Below are positions 25,869-35,105 of a stretch of 64,000 nt of DNA, piece after piece. The position numbers and the translations under genes are program-made. The DNA comes from Erysipelotrichaceae bacterium. Lineage in GTDB: Bacteria > Bacillota_I > Bacilli_A > Erysipelotrichales > Erysipelotrichaceae. The notes beneath the pieces were generated by a model. It saw only the letters and a list, made by a program, of their open reading frames with translations, was not told the origin of the DNA and searched no databases. Location: the NCBI GenBank assembly GCA_017431825.1, contig JAFRKI010000002.1, forward strand, positions 91,863 through 155,862. Reading direction: 5' to 3'. Positions within the stretch are counted from its first letter, which is position 1. Each line of letters opens with the position of its first letter.

Positions 25869-25905
25869 TAGGGGAGGAAATGTTCAATCTACTATTTCTT
25901 CCTCT
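25869..25905 (+). terminator. Terminator hairpin after deoB
   Basis: A 13-bp stem (25869-25881 with 25893-25905, two G-U pairs) with an 11-nt loop, followed by ATTTAAGTTTTT. It probably ends the long nusB-deoB transcript. Confidence 0.7.
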
Positions 25906-26171
25906 ATTTAAGTTTTTATCAGGGTTTTTAATTAATATTAAGCAATATTAGCTATATTAATACACAGTTAATTCGAATTCCAGAGAAACGAACATTTAAC
26001 AGGGGATCAAAATTTATATGGTCTCAGATTTAACTATATAAAAAAGGCGCATAACATACATTATGCGTAATAGGATGCATATGTTATCCAGGACACATAT
26101 TTTACAATTTGCCCTTAAAATGCGCCTTTTTCGGTACTTTATATAAATACGGTAATTAATATGAATAAATT
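25906..26171. other. Non-coding, AT-rich intergenic region with a large inverted-repeat structure
   Basis: No credible gene is present between deoB and the HU terminator. The stretch 25910-26034 is AT-rich and I see nothing more in it. From 26035 to 26145 lies an imperfect terminal inverted repeat described separately. Confidence 0.6.
26035..26145. repeat. 111-bp element with terminal inverted repeats
   Basis: The arms AAAAAGGCGCAT (26041-26052) and ATGCGCCTTTTT (26120-26131) are perfectly complementary over 12 bp. The outermost TATATAAA (26035-26042) and TTTATATA (26138-26145) also match. Inside are smaller hairpins (GCATAA-CATACA-TTATGC at about 26050-26067). It could be a structured small RNA, a bidirectional terminator with a long loop, or a miniature inverted-repeat element. 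No ORF lies inside. Confidence 0.5.
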
Positions 26172-26177
26172 AAAAAA

Positions 26178-26195
26178 AGACGGGTATTCCGTCTC
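26178..26195 (-). terminator. Rho-independent terminator after the HU gene
   Basis: On the minus strand, AGACGG / CCGTCT with a 5-nt loop followed by seven T. Just after the HU stop. Confidence 0.85.
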
Positions 26196-26204
26196 TTTTG
26201 TTGC

Positions 26205-26486
26205 TTATTTTACAGCTTCCTTTAAAGCCTTTGCAGGTTTGAATTTAGGAGCTCTGGAAGCAGGAATTTCAATCGGTTCCTTAGTTGTAGGATTGATACC
26301 TGTACGTGCTTTCTTTTCTTTTACAACGAATTTGCCAAGACCCGGCAGATCTACTTTTTCACCGTTCTTTAAAGCTTTTGTAATTTCATCAACCAATACG
26401 TCCAGGATCTCGGTAGCAACTTTCTTTGTTAATCCTTCTTTTTCTGCTATTAGTTCTACTAAAGCCTTTTTATTTAAATCAGCCAT
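26205..26486 (-). CDS. hup: HU-family DNA-binding protein
   Basis: A 93-residue nucleoid protein that bends and compacts DNA as a dimer. It has the MADLNKKALVELIAEKEGL start, the DLPGLGKFVVKEKKARTG beta region and the arm with GINPTTKEPIEIPASRAPKFKPAKALKEAV. GGAGG lies 8 nt before the ATG. It has its own good promoter and terminator, as expected for an abundant protein. Confidence 0.96.
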   Translation of the reverse strand: MADLNKKALVELIAEKEGLTKKVATEILDVLVDEITKALKNGEKVDLPGLGKFVVKEKKARTGINPTTKEPIEIPASRAPKFKPAKALKEAVK

Positions 26487-26506
26487 ATTAATTTCCTCCT
26501 GTTAAT

Positions 26507-26535
26507 ATTATAGCTTTTTTAACCGTATTAAACAA
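26507..26535 (-). promoter_or_regulatory. Promoter of the HU gene
   Basis: Minus strand: -35 TTGTTT (26530-26535), a 17-nt spacer and -10 TATAAT (26507-26512). Confidence 0.75.
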
Positions 26536-26559
26536 CTTGAAAGACCATTTGTGATGTAC

Positions 26560-27504
26560 TTAACAAGCTTCTATCTTTCCTAATTCTTCAATGAATTCCT
26601 TGACTTTCCTGAGTGTCAGCATTTTGACGCCACAGGCATTTTTATGGCCTCCGCCGTTATATCTGTAACATAGAGTATTGATTGTGAATTCCCTTCTAGA
26701 CCTTATAGATCCGTCATAGTGACCGGTCTTACGATTATATACGAATACCGCCCATTTATCCAATGAATTGATGCAGCCGAATTCATCGATGCTGTTTTTG
26801 GCCTCGTTGTAGCTTACACCGATCTTATCCAGCAGTTTCTGGTTCAGGATGACATACCCTACCCCGTTTTCAATCTTAAGCAGATTTCTTATCCTGCTTA
26901 TTCCATTGAAGTAAGCGACGGATTTAGAGAATACATAATCATTAAGATCTGAAGAATTCAGTTTTCCGTCCTTTACGAGTTTCGATGCATAATATAGCGT
27001 TCTGTCAGTCGTAGAAGCCGTCTTAAATGAGTTAGAGTCCGTAAGGATGCCGCAATACAGATATTCCATGCATTTAGGACTCATCTTGTATTCCAAAAAC
27101 GCTCTGGAATAGAAGATCTTAGCAAGCAGTTCACAGGTCGCTGCGACTTCGGTATCTCTGATCTGTATATCACCGTAAGGTATCGGACCTTTCAAAGGAT
27201 GATGATCGATAAGGATTATTTTCTTTGCAAGATGAAATCTTGTATCATCCGTACGTTCCTCGACCGAACAGTCAAGTATGATGGCGAGCGATTTCCTTAT
27301 GAACTGGTCAGAGGCTTTTTCGGTCACCGGTAAAATATCCAGTTCTTCACTGCCAAGACATCTGACTTTTTTATCCTTAAAATTGAATTTAATGAACTCT
27401 TTTAAGGCAAAAGCAGAAAATACCGCATCGCCATCAGGTCTTAAATGCCTGAAAATGCATATATTTTCCGCTTTTCTGATTTCTTCAAGTAATTCCTTAT
27501 ACAT
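26560..27504 (-). CDS. nrnA: DHH-family oligoribonuclease / pAp phosphatase (NrnA-like)
   Basis: A 314-residue DHH/DHHA1 phosphoesterase. By family it degrades nanoRNAs to mononucleotides and dephosphorylates pAp to AMP. Motifs are FRHLRPDGDAVFSA (metal ligands), the aspartate in LDCSVEERTDD, the DHH signature LIDHHPLKG, and the DHHA1 substrate motif GGGHKNACGV. Note the F where G usually follows DAV. Its start overlaps the ackA stop by 1 nt. Last gene of the smc operon. Confidence 0.9.
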   Translation of the reverse strand: MYKELLEEIRKAENICIFRHLRPDGDAVFSAFALKEFIKFNFKDKKVRCLGSEELDILPVTEKASDQFIRKSLAIILDCSVEERTDDTRFHLAKKIILIDHHPLKGPIPYGDIQIRDTEVAATCELLAKIFYSRAFLEYKMSPKCMEYLYCGILTDSNSFKTASTTDRTLYYASKLVKDGKLNSSDLNDYVFSKSVAYFNGISRIRNLLKIENGVGYVILNQKLLDKIGVSYNEAKNSIDEFGCINSLDKWAVFVYNRKTGHYDGSIRSRREFTINTLCYRYNGGGHKNACGVKMLTLRKVKEFIEELGKIEAC

Positions 27505-28697
27505 TATAAACCGAGGATTCTGACGGTATCTCTGGCGATCACCAGCTCTTCGTTCGTTGGAACTACGAATACGGCAACTTTTGAGTCCGGAGTAGAGATC
27601 TTTGCTTCGGAATGGGTCTTTGCGTTAAGCTCGTAATCGATCTTAACACCCATACCTTCTTCCAATCCCTTAAGGATACCTTCACGGATCTGAGTGGCAT
27701 GTTCACCAAGACCGGCAGTAAAGGCCATCGCATCTACATGTCCCAGCTGCATATAGTAGCCGCCGATGATATTGATCACTCTGTTGCAGTAAAGCTTCTG
27801 GGTCAGAATGGCTCTTTCGTTTCCGGCATCGACAGCTTCCTGGATATCTCTGGCATCACTGGAAACTCCTGATACGCCCAGCATGCCTGATTTCTTGTTC
27901 AGGTAAGTATCCATTTCTTCCGGAGAACAGCCAAGCTTCTCTTCCATATAGTAAACGACGGTCGGATCGATATCACCGCTTCTGGTTCCCATCATGACAC
28001 CTCCAAGCGGAGAAAGTCCCATGGAAGTATTGACACATTTGCCGTTTCTGATGGCCGTGATCGAAGCACCGTTGCCTAAATGGCATGTAAGCATGTTGAT
28101 ATCGTGGTAATCGACACCCATCAGCTCGGCAGTTCTTTTCATGACATATTCATGAGATGTTCCGTGTGCGCCGTATTTCCTTACCTTATAGTCCGAATAC
28201 CATTCATACGGTACCGGGAACAGGAATGATTCCGGAGCCATCGTCTGATGGAATGCGGTATCGAAGACAAAGACATGTCCGATATCAGGAAGTGCTTTTT
28301 TGAATGCTTCGTAGCAGACCAGATGTGCGTGATTATGTAACGGAGCTATCGCACATAATTCATCGACTTTCTCGACGACGTCATCGTCTACTTTGACCGA
28401 TTCGGAGAAGTAAGGACCGCCTTGCACTATTCTGTGTCCGGCGCCCTGGATCTCGCTGAGATCCTTGACGATTCCATGTTCGATCAGTGCCTTCAGAAGC
28501 AGATCTACGGCTACCTGATGATCAGGGATCGGGATGTTCTGGGTTATCTTTTCACCGTTGACGTTGATACTGAAGATGCCCATATCCAGGCCTATCCTTT
28601 CGGCTGCACCGGAAGTGAGCACCACTTCCTCAGGCATCTGAAATAACTGGAATTTAAGTGATGAACTTCCGGAATTGACTGCGATTACTTTTGACAT
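27504..28697 (-). CDS. ackA: Acetate kinase
   Basis: A 397-residue enzyme interconverting acetyl phosphate and acetate with ATP formation, central to fermentative energy metabolism. Signatures are VNSGSSSLKFQLF at the N-terminus, HRIVQGGPYFS, VFDTAFHQTM, ACKA motif LTCHLGNGASITAI and the GLGEHATQIR segment. GGGG precedes the ATG. It is 3 nt after ylxM and 1-nt coupled to nrnA; no separate promoter or cre site is visible before it. Confidence 0.96.
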   Translation of the reverse strand: MSKVIAVNSGSSSLKFQLFQMPEEVVLTSGAAERIGLDMGIFSINVNGEKITQNIPIPDHQVAVDLLLKALIEHGIVKDLSEIQGAGHRIVQGGPYFSESVKVDDDVVEKVDELCAIAPLHNHAHLVCYEAFKKALPDIGHVFVFDTAFHQTMAPESFLFPVPYEWYSDYKVRKYGAHGTSHEYVMKRTAELMGVDYHDINMLTCHLGNGASITAIRNGKCVNTSMGLSPLGGVMMGTRSGDIDPTVVYYMEEKLGCSPEEMDTYLNKKSGMLGVSGVSSDARDIQEAVDAGNERAILTQKLYCNRVINIIGGYYMQLGHVDAMAFTAGLGEHATQIREGILKGLEEGMGVKIDYELNAKTHSEAKISTPDSKVAVFVVPTNEELVIARDTVRILGL

Positions 28698-28700
28698 GTT

Positions 28701-29018
28701 TTACCCCCTGTTAATCTTTTTCAATTCTTTTATGTATTTTCGGCTGACGCTGTCGTCATTTTTCATTTTGTCTATAAGCCTGTCCAGGCTTTCCGCTTTC
28801 TTTATAAGCATCAGTTTTTCTTCATATCCGCAAAGCTGCTCGTACGATCTGCTTATTATATCCGATACGGCGCTTTTTGAAATATCATGTATCTCCGCTA
28901 TCTCCTGCATCGACAGGTCTTCAAGATAATACTCATTTAGTATTTCGAGCTGATGACTGGTCAGCAGGGATCCGTAATGATCCAGCAGCAGATTCCCTTC
29001 AATCTTATTATGAGACAT
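28701..29018 (-). CDS. ylxM: YlxM/p13-like helix-turn-helix protein
   Basis: A 105-residue DNA-binding-type protein of the YlxM/p13 family, which resembles the sigma-factor region 4 helix-turn-helix and is usually tied to the SRP genes. Typical segments are LLLDHYGSLLTSHQLEILNEYYLEDLSMQEIAEIHDISKSAVSDIISRS (parts). I place the start at 29018 because AGAGG then has a 9-nt spacing; the alternative ATG at 29027 leaves no space for a Shine-Dalgarno. It overlaps ftsY by 11 nt. In most Bacillota ffh follows; here ackA does. Confidence 0.88.
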   Translation of the reverse strand: MSHNKIEGNLLLDHYGSLLTSHQLEILNEYYLEDLSMQEIAEIHDISKSAVSDIISRSYEQLCGYEEKLMLIKKAESLDRLIDKMKNDDSVSRKYIKELKKINRG

Positions 29019-29979
29019 TGCCGACATCCTCTATTATGCTGTATAGATACAGATCGAAATCGAACGGCCGTATATCGTCCGTGGTTTCCCCCAGCGTTAT
29101 GTATCTGACCGGTATCCCCAGTACGTTTTTAATTGCGATGACTATACCGCCTTTGGAAGTTCCGTCCATTTTCGTTAGTATGATACCGTTAAGATCGGTC
29201 ACTTCATCAAACAGAGCGGCCTGAGACATGCCGTTTTGTCCGGTATTGGCGTCAAGCACTAGCCAGGTATCATGCGGTGCCCCTTCTATTTCCTTGCCAA
29301 GAACACGCTTCATCTTGGCCAGCTCCGCCATCAGGTTAATTTTGGTCTGCAGTCTGCCGGCAGTATCGCATATCAGTACATCAACTGCATTTTCCTTTGC
29401 ATAACGGCAGGCATTCACCAGTACGGAACTTGGATCTTCGTTCTCTTTTCCGCATACACAGTCCACACCGACGTTACCGGCCCATATCTTCAGCTGTTCA
29501 ACGGCACCGGCTCTGAAGGTATCGGCAGCCGCAACACATACTTTTTTGCCTTCTTTTTTATACATATTGGCCAGTTTTGCACATGTACTGGTCTTTCCCG
29601 AACCGTTTACGCCCACCAGAAGGATAACGGTTATTCCGCTGTCGTTGATCACGATCGGTTCATCATCCTTTTCCTTATAGATGTCATTGAAAGTCTCCAG
29701 CAGGATATCCATGACGTCTTCCTGTCTGAGATAAAGATAATCCTGAGTCTCCTTGTAGAAGCGGTCACAGATCTCTTCGGCCGTTTTATATCCGATATCG
29801 CTTTCGATAAGGGTTATCATCAGCTGTTCGACAAAGTTTTCCTTGTTTTTGGTGTTGTTTTCGGTAATGAAACGCAGTTTCCTGCCTAAGGCATTGTTAG
29901 TCTTTGAAAAACCGCTCAGATACTTGCTCTGATCCTGTTTTCCGCTTATTTTATCCTTTAATTTAGAAAAGAAAGCCAT
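29008..29979 (-). CDS. ftsY: Signal recognition particle receptor FtsY
   Basis: A 323-residue SRP GTPase that receives ribosome-nascent chains at the membrane. The NG domain shows GVNGSGKTSTCAKLA (G1), DTFRAGAVEQLKIWA, DTAGRLQTK (G3) and TKMDGTSKGG (G4). The acidic A domain is almost absent, leaving a short lysine-rich N-terminus, as in many Gram-positives. The start overlaps the smc stop by 1 nt. Confidence 0.95.
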   Translation of the reverse strand: MAFFSKLKDKISGKQDQSKYLSGFSKTNNALGRKLRFITENNTKNKENFVEQLMITLIESDIGYKTAEEICDRFYKETQDYLYLRQEDVMDILLETFNDIYKEKDDEPIVINDSGITVILLVGVNGSGKTSTCAKLANMYKKEGKKVCVAAADTFRAGAVEQLKIWAGNVGVDCVCGKENEDPSSVLVNACRYAKENAVDVLICDTAGRLQTKINLMAELAKMKRVLGKEIEGAPHDTWLVLDANTGQNGMSQAALFDEVTDLNGIILTKMDGTSKGGIVIAIKNVLGIPVRYITLGETTDDIRPFDFDLYLYSIIEDVGNVS

Positions 29980-32930
29980 CAGTTTTCTCCTACCAGGCTT
30001 TCTTCATCTTTTTCAGCCATTTCTATCGCATCGACGAGCTTTACTCTTAAAAGCTGGGAAACGCCCCTTTGCTGCATGGTAACACCGTATAACGTGTCAC
30101 ACTGTTCCATGGTGCCCGGTCTGTGGGTGATGATAAGGAACTGTGTCGTATCGGAAAACTGCTTTACGTACTTCGCAAAACGTTCGACATTTGCCTGGTC
30201 AAGGGCTGCTTCGACCTCATCAAAGACGATAAGGGGTGAAGGCCTTACCTTGATTATGGTAAACAGTACACAGATGGCGATAAGCGTTTTTTCACCGCCG
30301 GAGAACCATCTTATGGATTTGACGTGCTTGCCCGGAGGCTGAACGTCGATATCGATACCGGTATTGAGAATATCGTTTTCATCTTCAAGCACCAGTCTGG
30401 CCCTTCCGCCTCCGAATAAGGCTTTGAAAGTATCGTTAAGATTGGCGTTGATTTCATCAAAAGTCGTCTTGAACTGGGACTTCATGATCTCATCCATCTC
30501 TTCGATGGTATCGAGTATCTTATCCCTGGAAGCAATCAGATCGTCATAATTCCGTTTCAGGAACTCATATCTTTCGTTGACTTCGTCAAATTCCTCAGGA
30601 GCAGACATATTGATGTTTCCAAGAGCGGCGATGTCGTTCCTCAGCTGCAGAACCTCTTCCCTTTCGGTACCTGTTATCTCATAGGTGTTATGTTCTACCG
30701 CATATTCATAAGTCATCTGGTATTCGCTGGCCAGACGGGAAAGAGCGTTTTCCAGCTTTGTCTCGGTAACGGCTTTTTCCTGAGTGGCTTTAAGGATATT
30801 CTGATTAGTGGCTTCCGCCTGTCTTCTGAGCTGTCTGAGCTGCTGTTCCTTACGGTCGATATCTGCAGAAAGCCTCATCCTTTCATCTCTCTTAAGCTTT
30901 AAGGAAGTAGAAAGTTCATCCTTGTCGGAGTAGGCCTTGGACAGCTTTATGACCATCTCATCAGCGATAGAGTCCTTGCTGTCTTTGTTTTCAGGATTTA
31001 TCAGTTCATAATCGCTTTTGGCTTTTTCATATTTTGCCCTTTTGACATCAACCAAAGGTTCGATCTTGGCGATATCGATCCTCTTTTCGGTAAGGGCATT
31101 TTCGGCCTTGGTCTTACGGTTCAGAACGTCTTCATATTCCTTGCCTGCCAGCTCGGCAGCAGCGTTTATGGAGACCAGATCGTTCCTGGCTTTATCGAGT
31201 TCTGACTGAGCGGTTATGATCGAAAGTTCGTTCTTTACCTTACCGCCGGTCATGAAACCGCCCCGGTGAACGATATCACCGTCAAGCGTCACTATCTTAT
31301 AGCTGTATTTGAGCAGATTTGCGAGATTATTGGCATTCTCAAGATCATCACAGACGATAGTATTGGCCAGTAAGGCATTTCTGACGACATCATATTCCCT
31401 GTCGCAGACCGTGAATTCGTTCATGGTGCCAATATAGCCTTTGGAATTCCTGCAGATTATTTCATCCTCATATTTCAGATCTTTCGTCCTTAATACGCTT
31501 ACAGGCAGGAACGTTGCCTTACCGGTTGCGTTCTTTTTAAGGAAGGATATGGCGTTTCTTGCGGCATTTTCGTCCCTGGTGATGATATTGTATACGGCAT
31601 TGGCCAGGGCGCTGGATAAGGCATATTCATAGCCTTCTTTTGCAATCAGCACCTGTCCGACGACACCCATAACCCCGTAGAATGAAGACGCGTTGGACAT
31701 AATGGCCTTAACGCCCGCCTGGGCATTTGATGAAAACGGATCTTTTATAAGATTCTCAAGTACCGATATCCTGTTCTGCAGTCTGACGACCTTGTTGGAG
31801 GTCTCTTCCCTCTTTAAGGAAGAATCAGCGAGCTTGACAGCCAGATCTGATAATTCCTCATTTAAAAGCTCAAGTTCTGTATTCAGACGGTTATATCTTT
31901 CCAGACGGTCATTATATTCATATTCGGCTTCATCAAGGATGCTTTTAAGTTCCTTTATCTTCTGTTCGGAACTTCCCATTTCGATGGCGTATTTACGCTT
32001 TCCATCCAGTTCGACCTTCCTTGTTTCCAGGATCTGGATCTCATTGAGGGTATTGACCAGTTTCTCCTGTATCAGGTTTATGTCTTTGTCATAGTCCCTT
32101 AAGGATCCTTTGGCATTGAAGATATTGTTTTCATTGACCTGAATGGTAGTGCTGTTAATGGCAGTCTGAGCGTCCAGATCGAACAGAGTCTTGTCTATCT
32201 CTTCCTTTGAAAGATTGTATCTTCTGATCTCATCGACTAGTACGGCTGTTTCGATCTCTTCGAGTCTCTTTTTCTTTTCACGGTAGATCTCCGCCTTTTT
32301 AGCCTGTCTCTTTAAAGGATTTACCTGTTTTTCCAGTTCCTGAAGTATATCAAAAGTCCTGTCCAGGTTTTCCTTGGTACGTTCAAGTTTGGCTAATGAC
32401 TCAGTCTTTCTCTTCTTATATTTTGAAACTCCGGCAGCTTCTTCAAAGATGCCGCGCCGGTCATAAGGTTTGGCTTCCGCAAAATTGGAGATGTTGCCCT
32501 GGGTGATTATCGAAAGTGAATCCTTGCCAAGACCGCTGTCGAGAATCAGATCTATTACGTCTTTTAAACGGACATTGTTGCGGTTTATCAGGTATTCGCT
32601 TTCCTGGGTATCGGCGTAGATCCTTCTGCTTACTTCCAGTTCTTCGCTTTCAGAGTTCAGGACATGGTCAGAATTGTCGAATACCAGTGTAACTTCCGCC
32701 ATATTGACGGCTTTACGGGAGTCGGAACCGGCAAAAATGATATCAGTCATCTTCTCACCGCGAAGTGACTTGATACTCTGTTCGCCTAATACCCATCTTA
32801 TGGCATCGGCAATATTTGATTTTCCGCAACCGTTAGGTCCGACGATGCCGGTGATTGAGTCATCGAAATTTATTACGATCCGATCTGCGAAGGACTTGAA
32901 TCCCTGCATTTCTATACGTTTTAAAAACAT
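29979..32930 (-). CDS. smc: Chromosome segregation protein SMC (short form)
   Basis: A 983-residue condensin ATPase. Walker A GPNGCGKSNIADAIRWVLGEQ is at about residues 31-51 (cut here). A central hinge domain lies around 400-560 (GVMGVVGQVLIA to TLDGDIVHRGGFMTGG). The signature WFSGGEKTLIAI and Walker B LIVFDEVEAALD are near the C-terminus. Typical bacterial SMC is about 1,180 residues, so the coiled-coil arms are shorter here, although the frame is intact. AGGAGC precedes the ATG. First gene of smc-ftsY-ylxM-ackA-nrnA. Confidence 0.95.
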   Translation of the reverse strand: MFLKRIEMQGFKSFADRIVINFDDSITGIVGPNGCGKSNIADAIRWVLGEQSIKSLRGEKMTDIIFAGSDSRKAVNMAEVTLVFDNSDHVLNSESEELEVSRRIYADTQESEYLINRNNVRLKDVIDLILDSGLGKDSLSIITQGNISNFAEAKPYDRRGIFEEAAGVSKYKKRKTESLAKLERTKENLDRTFDILQELEKQVNPLKRQAKKAEIYREKKKRLEEIETAVLVDEIRRYNLSKEEIDKTLFDLDAQTAINSTTIQVNENNIFNAKGSLRDYDKDINLIQEKLVNTLNEIQILETRKVELDGKRKYAIEMGSSEQKIKELKSILDEAEYEYNDRLERYNRLNTELELLNEELSDLAVKLADSSLKREETSNKVVRLQNRISVLENLIKDPFSSNAQAGVKAIMSNASSFYGVMGVVGQVLIAKEGYEYALSSALANAVYNIITRDENAARNAISFLKKNATGKATFLPVSVLRTKDLKYEDEIICRNSKGYIGTMNEFTVCDREYDVVRNALLANTIVCDDLENANNLANLLKYSYKIVTLDGDIVHRGGFMTGGKVKNELSIITAQSELDKARNDLVSINAAAELAGKEYEDVLNRKTKAENALTEKRIDIAKIEPLVDVKRAKYEKAKSDYELINPENKDSKDSIADEMVIKLSKAYSDKDELSTSLKLKRDERMRLSADIDRKEQQLRQLRRQAEATNQNILKATQEKAVTETKLENALSRLASEYQMTYEYAVEHNTYEITGTEREEVLQLRNDIAALGNINMSAPEEFDEVNERYEFLKRNYDDLIASRDKILDTIEEMDEIMKSQFKTTFDEINANLNDTFKALFGGGRARLVLEDENDILNTGIDIDVQPPGKHVKSIRWFSGGEKTLIAICVLFTIIKVRPSPLIVFDEVEAALDQANVERFAKYVKQFSDTTQFLIITHRPGTMEQCDTLYGVTMQQRGVSQLLRVKLVDAIEMAEKDEESLVGEN

Positions 32931-32955
32931 TCTGTTCTTTTGCTCCTGATAAAAT

Positions 32956-32964
32956 ATTATATCA
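32956..32964 (-). promoter_or_regulatory. Extended -10 promoter element of the smc operon
   Basis: Minus strand TGATATAAT, an extended -10, about 25 bp before the smc ATG, with AGGAGC in between. Confidence 0.6.
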
Positions 32965-32975
32965 CAATTTAAGGC

Positions 32976-35105
32976 TTAATATAGGCTCTGTATGCCGATA
33001 TTCAAGGCCTTTTGGACGTCTTTTAATTCTTTCTTTTCAGCTTTGACAAAAGGATTGATCATGTCAGGATCGATACTGCTGTTCACATGGTTTTCAGGTT
33101 CCATTATTTCCGTAAAACCGTCATTTATCCTTATCTCATATCTGTCATCATTCTTTTTAAGAGAATACTTATCTGCAGCATTCATGTAAGCCCTAAACGG
33201 ATTCCTTCTTATATACATAAGGGCTCTTTTTCCATAGACGAAGACATAAGGTCTGATCTTCATACATGTTCTTTTCTCATATGCGTCTATCAGGTCATAG
33301 ATCTGTCCGTCAGTCAGTTCAGTTGACAGTATTATCCTGCTGAAACCGAGTCTGTTAAGAAGTTCATAGGCATAGGAATTTGCCACATTCAGCGTATAGT
33401 AAGCGGTCCTGTCCTGAGAACCGATAATAGCTCCGAATTCGCTGCAGACATCGTTATTCTTATATATGCCGGAGCTGTTGATCACCGGATCTTTTTTCAA
33501 GCCTTCGTTTCCGGAAGGGTCTTCCCAAAGCAGATGAATGTCCGTATCTTCGGGATGCAGATCGTCAAAGCTTACTTCGACAGCCTTTTTCCTGTTGAAA
33601 CTGTTCAGGATGAATTCTTCAAGCGACCTGTAGAAATCCCTTCTTATTTCATTGAGTCTGCTTTTAACGATGAAAACGCTGTCCATGTCAACGCGGAAAT
33701 CTTTTATATAGAACGGACTTTCATCCGTTTTAGAGAACAGTTCCAGAAGGCCCTCTTTCGTCAAAGGTGCATTCCTGGCCTCTTCCGGCATGAGATCGTA
33801 TTCCTTTTCAAAGTGTCCGAAACCTGTATCGCATCCTATTCCTAACTTTTCGCCGAGTTTAATTCTGAGCGAAACATCTATCGGACTTTTCTTCATCTTA
33901 TAATCGAGAATACGTTTTTCAAGTTTTGTATCGATGGTCTTAACTACCGTATCGCCAGGTCCGACTTTATCCGAAACGTCTATTTCGATTATGTCCCCTT
34001 TTTCAGCCTTATTGACATACTTGCCGTTAAGGGTGATCGTATTAAGGATTCCGCCCGTGTCTTCTCTTTCGTTCAGGATACGGATACCGTCAAACTGTCT
34101 GACGGAATCATTTAGCTTAACAGAGACAACGCCATTTCTGTAGGCAATAACTTTTCCGATCGTTTTACCCATATGGTTTGGTCTGATATTGCCGAATATA
34201 TCTTTGTCATCGTTTTTCAGATAACTGTCGGTAAAACCGCGGTTAAATACCTTAAGAAGATCTTCGAACTCCTCTTTGGTTAAATGATATTCCTTTCCTT
34301 CATAAAAGGAATCGATGGCTTTGCGGTAAACGCTCGTAACCAGGCCTACATAGGCCGGAGACTTGAGCCTGCCTTCGATCTTCAGCGATGATACGCCGGC
34401 TTTTATAAGATCGGGAATATCTTCCAGAAGATACATGTCCTTGGGACTTAACAGATATTCGGTATCCGTCTTAACCTTTTCTTTTTCCGTTTCATTGTAT
34501 AAAGAGTACCTAAGACGGCAGCACTGGGCACACATTCCCTTATTGGCGCTGCGGTGTTTCAGTACAGAAGACATCAGGCACTGGCCGGAATAGGAAACGC
34601 ATATCGCACCATGGATAAAGCATTCTATCTCTATATCTTCCTTGCAGGCTTTCTTAATCAGATCCAGTGATGATTCTCTCGCGAGTACTACTTTGGAAAA
34701 ACCGAGTTTGCAGGCGTTCCTTACACCGGATACGTTATGTATGTGCATCTGTGTTGAGGCATGTAACGGAAAATCAGGCAGTTCCTGTTTTAAACGGTAA
34801 TATAGTCCCAGATCCTGAATGATCAGAGCATCCACATCATGTTCATAATAGAATCTGGCCTCTTTCAAGGCGTTATCCAGCTCGTTTTCACTTAAAAGAG
34901 TATTCAGTGTCAGATATACTTTAACGCCTCTTAAATGGCAGTATTTGACCGCTTCTATAAGCTCTTCATGATCGAAGTTCTTCGCAAAAGCTCTGGCAGA
35001 GAAACTGTTACCGCCAAGATATACCGCATCTGCTCCGCAATTTACCGCAGCTTTCAGGGCGTCAAAGCTTCCTGCCGGAGACAGGAGTTCTATCCTTTTA
35101 TCCAT
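32976..35105 (-). CDS. U32-family peptidase / RlhA-type tRNA or rRNA hydroxylation protein
   Basis: A 709-residue protein of the U32 family. The N-terminal half is a TIM-barrel (ELLSPAGSFDALKAAVNCGADAVYLGG, AFAKNFDHEELIEAVKYCH). The cysteines in CFIHGAICVSYSGQC and NKGMCAQCC form the expected Fe-S set. The C-terminal DUF3656-like region follows. Characterised members (RlhA, TrhP) act with prephenate in RNA hydroxylation, so an RNA-modification role is more likely than proteolysis. The start overlaps holA by 8 nt, at the end of the comEA-comEC-holA operon. Confidence 0.85.
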   Translation of the reverse strand: MDKRIELLSPAGSFDALKAAVNCGADAVYLGGNSFSARAFAKNFDHEELIEAVKYCHLRGVKVYLTLNTLLSENELDNALKEARFYYEHDVDALIIQDLGLYYRLKQELPDFPLHASTQMHIHNVSGVRNACKLGFSKVVLARESSLDLIKKACKEDIEIECFIHGAICVSYSGQCLMSSVLKHRSANKGMCAQCCRLRYSLYNETEKEKVKTDTEYLLSPKDMYLLEDIPDLIKAGVSSLKIEGRLKSPAYVGLVTSVYRKAIDSFYEGKEYHLTKEEFEDLLKVFNRGFTDSYLKNDDKDIFGNIRPNHMGKTIGKVIAYRNGVVSVKLNDSVRQFDGIRILNEREDTGGILNTITLNGKYVNKAEKGDIIEIDVSDKVGPGDTVVKTIDTKLEKRILDYKMKKSPIDVSLRIKLGEKLGIGCDTGFGHFEKEYDLMPEEARNAPLTKEGLLELFSKTDESPFYIKDFRVDMDSVFIVKSRLNEIRRDFYRSLEEFILNSFNRKKAVEVSFDDLHPEDTDIHLLWEDPSGNEGLKKDPVINSSGIYKNNDVCSEFGAIIGSQDRTAYYTLNVANSYAYELLNRLGFSRIILSTELTDGQIYDLIDAYEKRTCMKIRPYVFVYGKRALMYIRRNPFRAYMNAADKYSLKKNDDRYEIRINDGFTEIMEPENHVNSSIDPDMINPFVKAEKKELKDVQKALNIGIQSLY

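Noticed and set aside
26161..26505. 114-residue plus-strand ORF antisense to the HU gene
   Set aside because: The HU protein on the minus strand is clear, with its own promoter and terminator; the plus frame begins inside the HU terminator.
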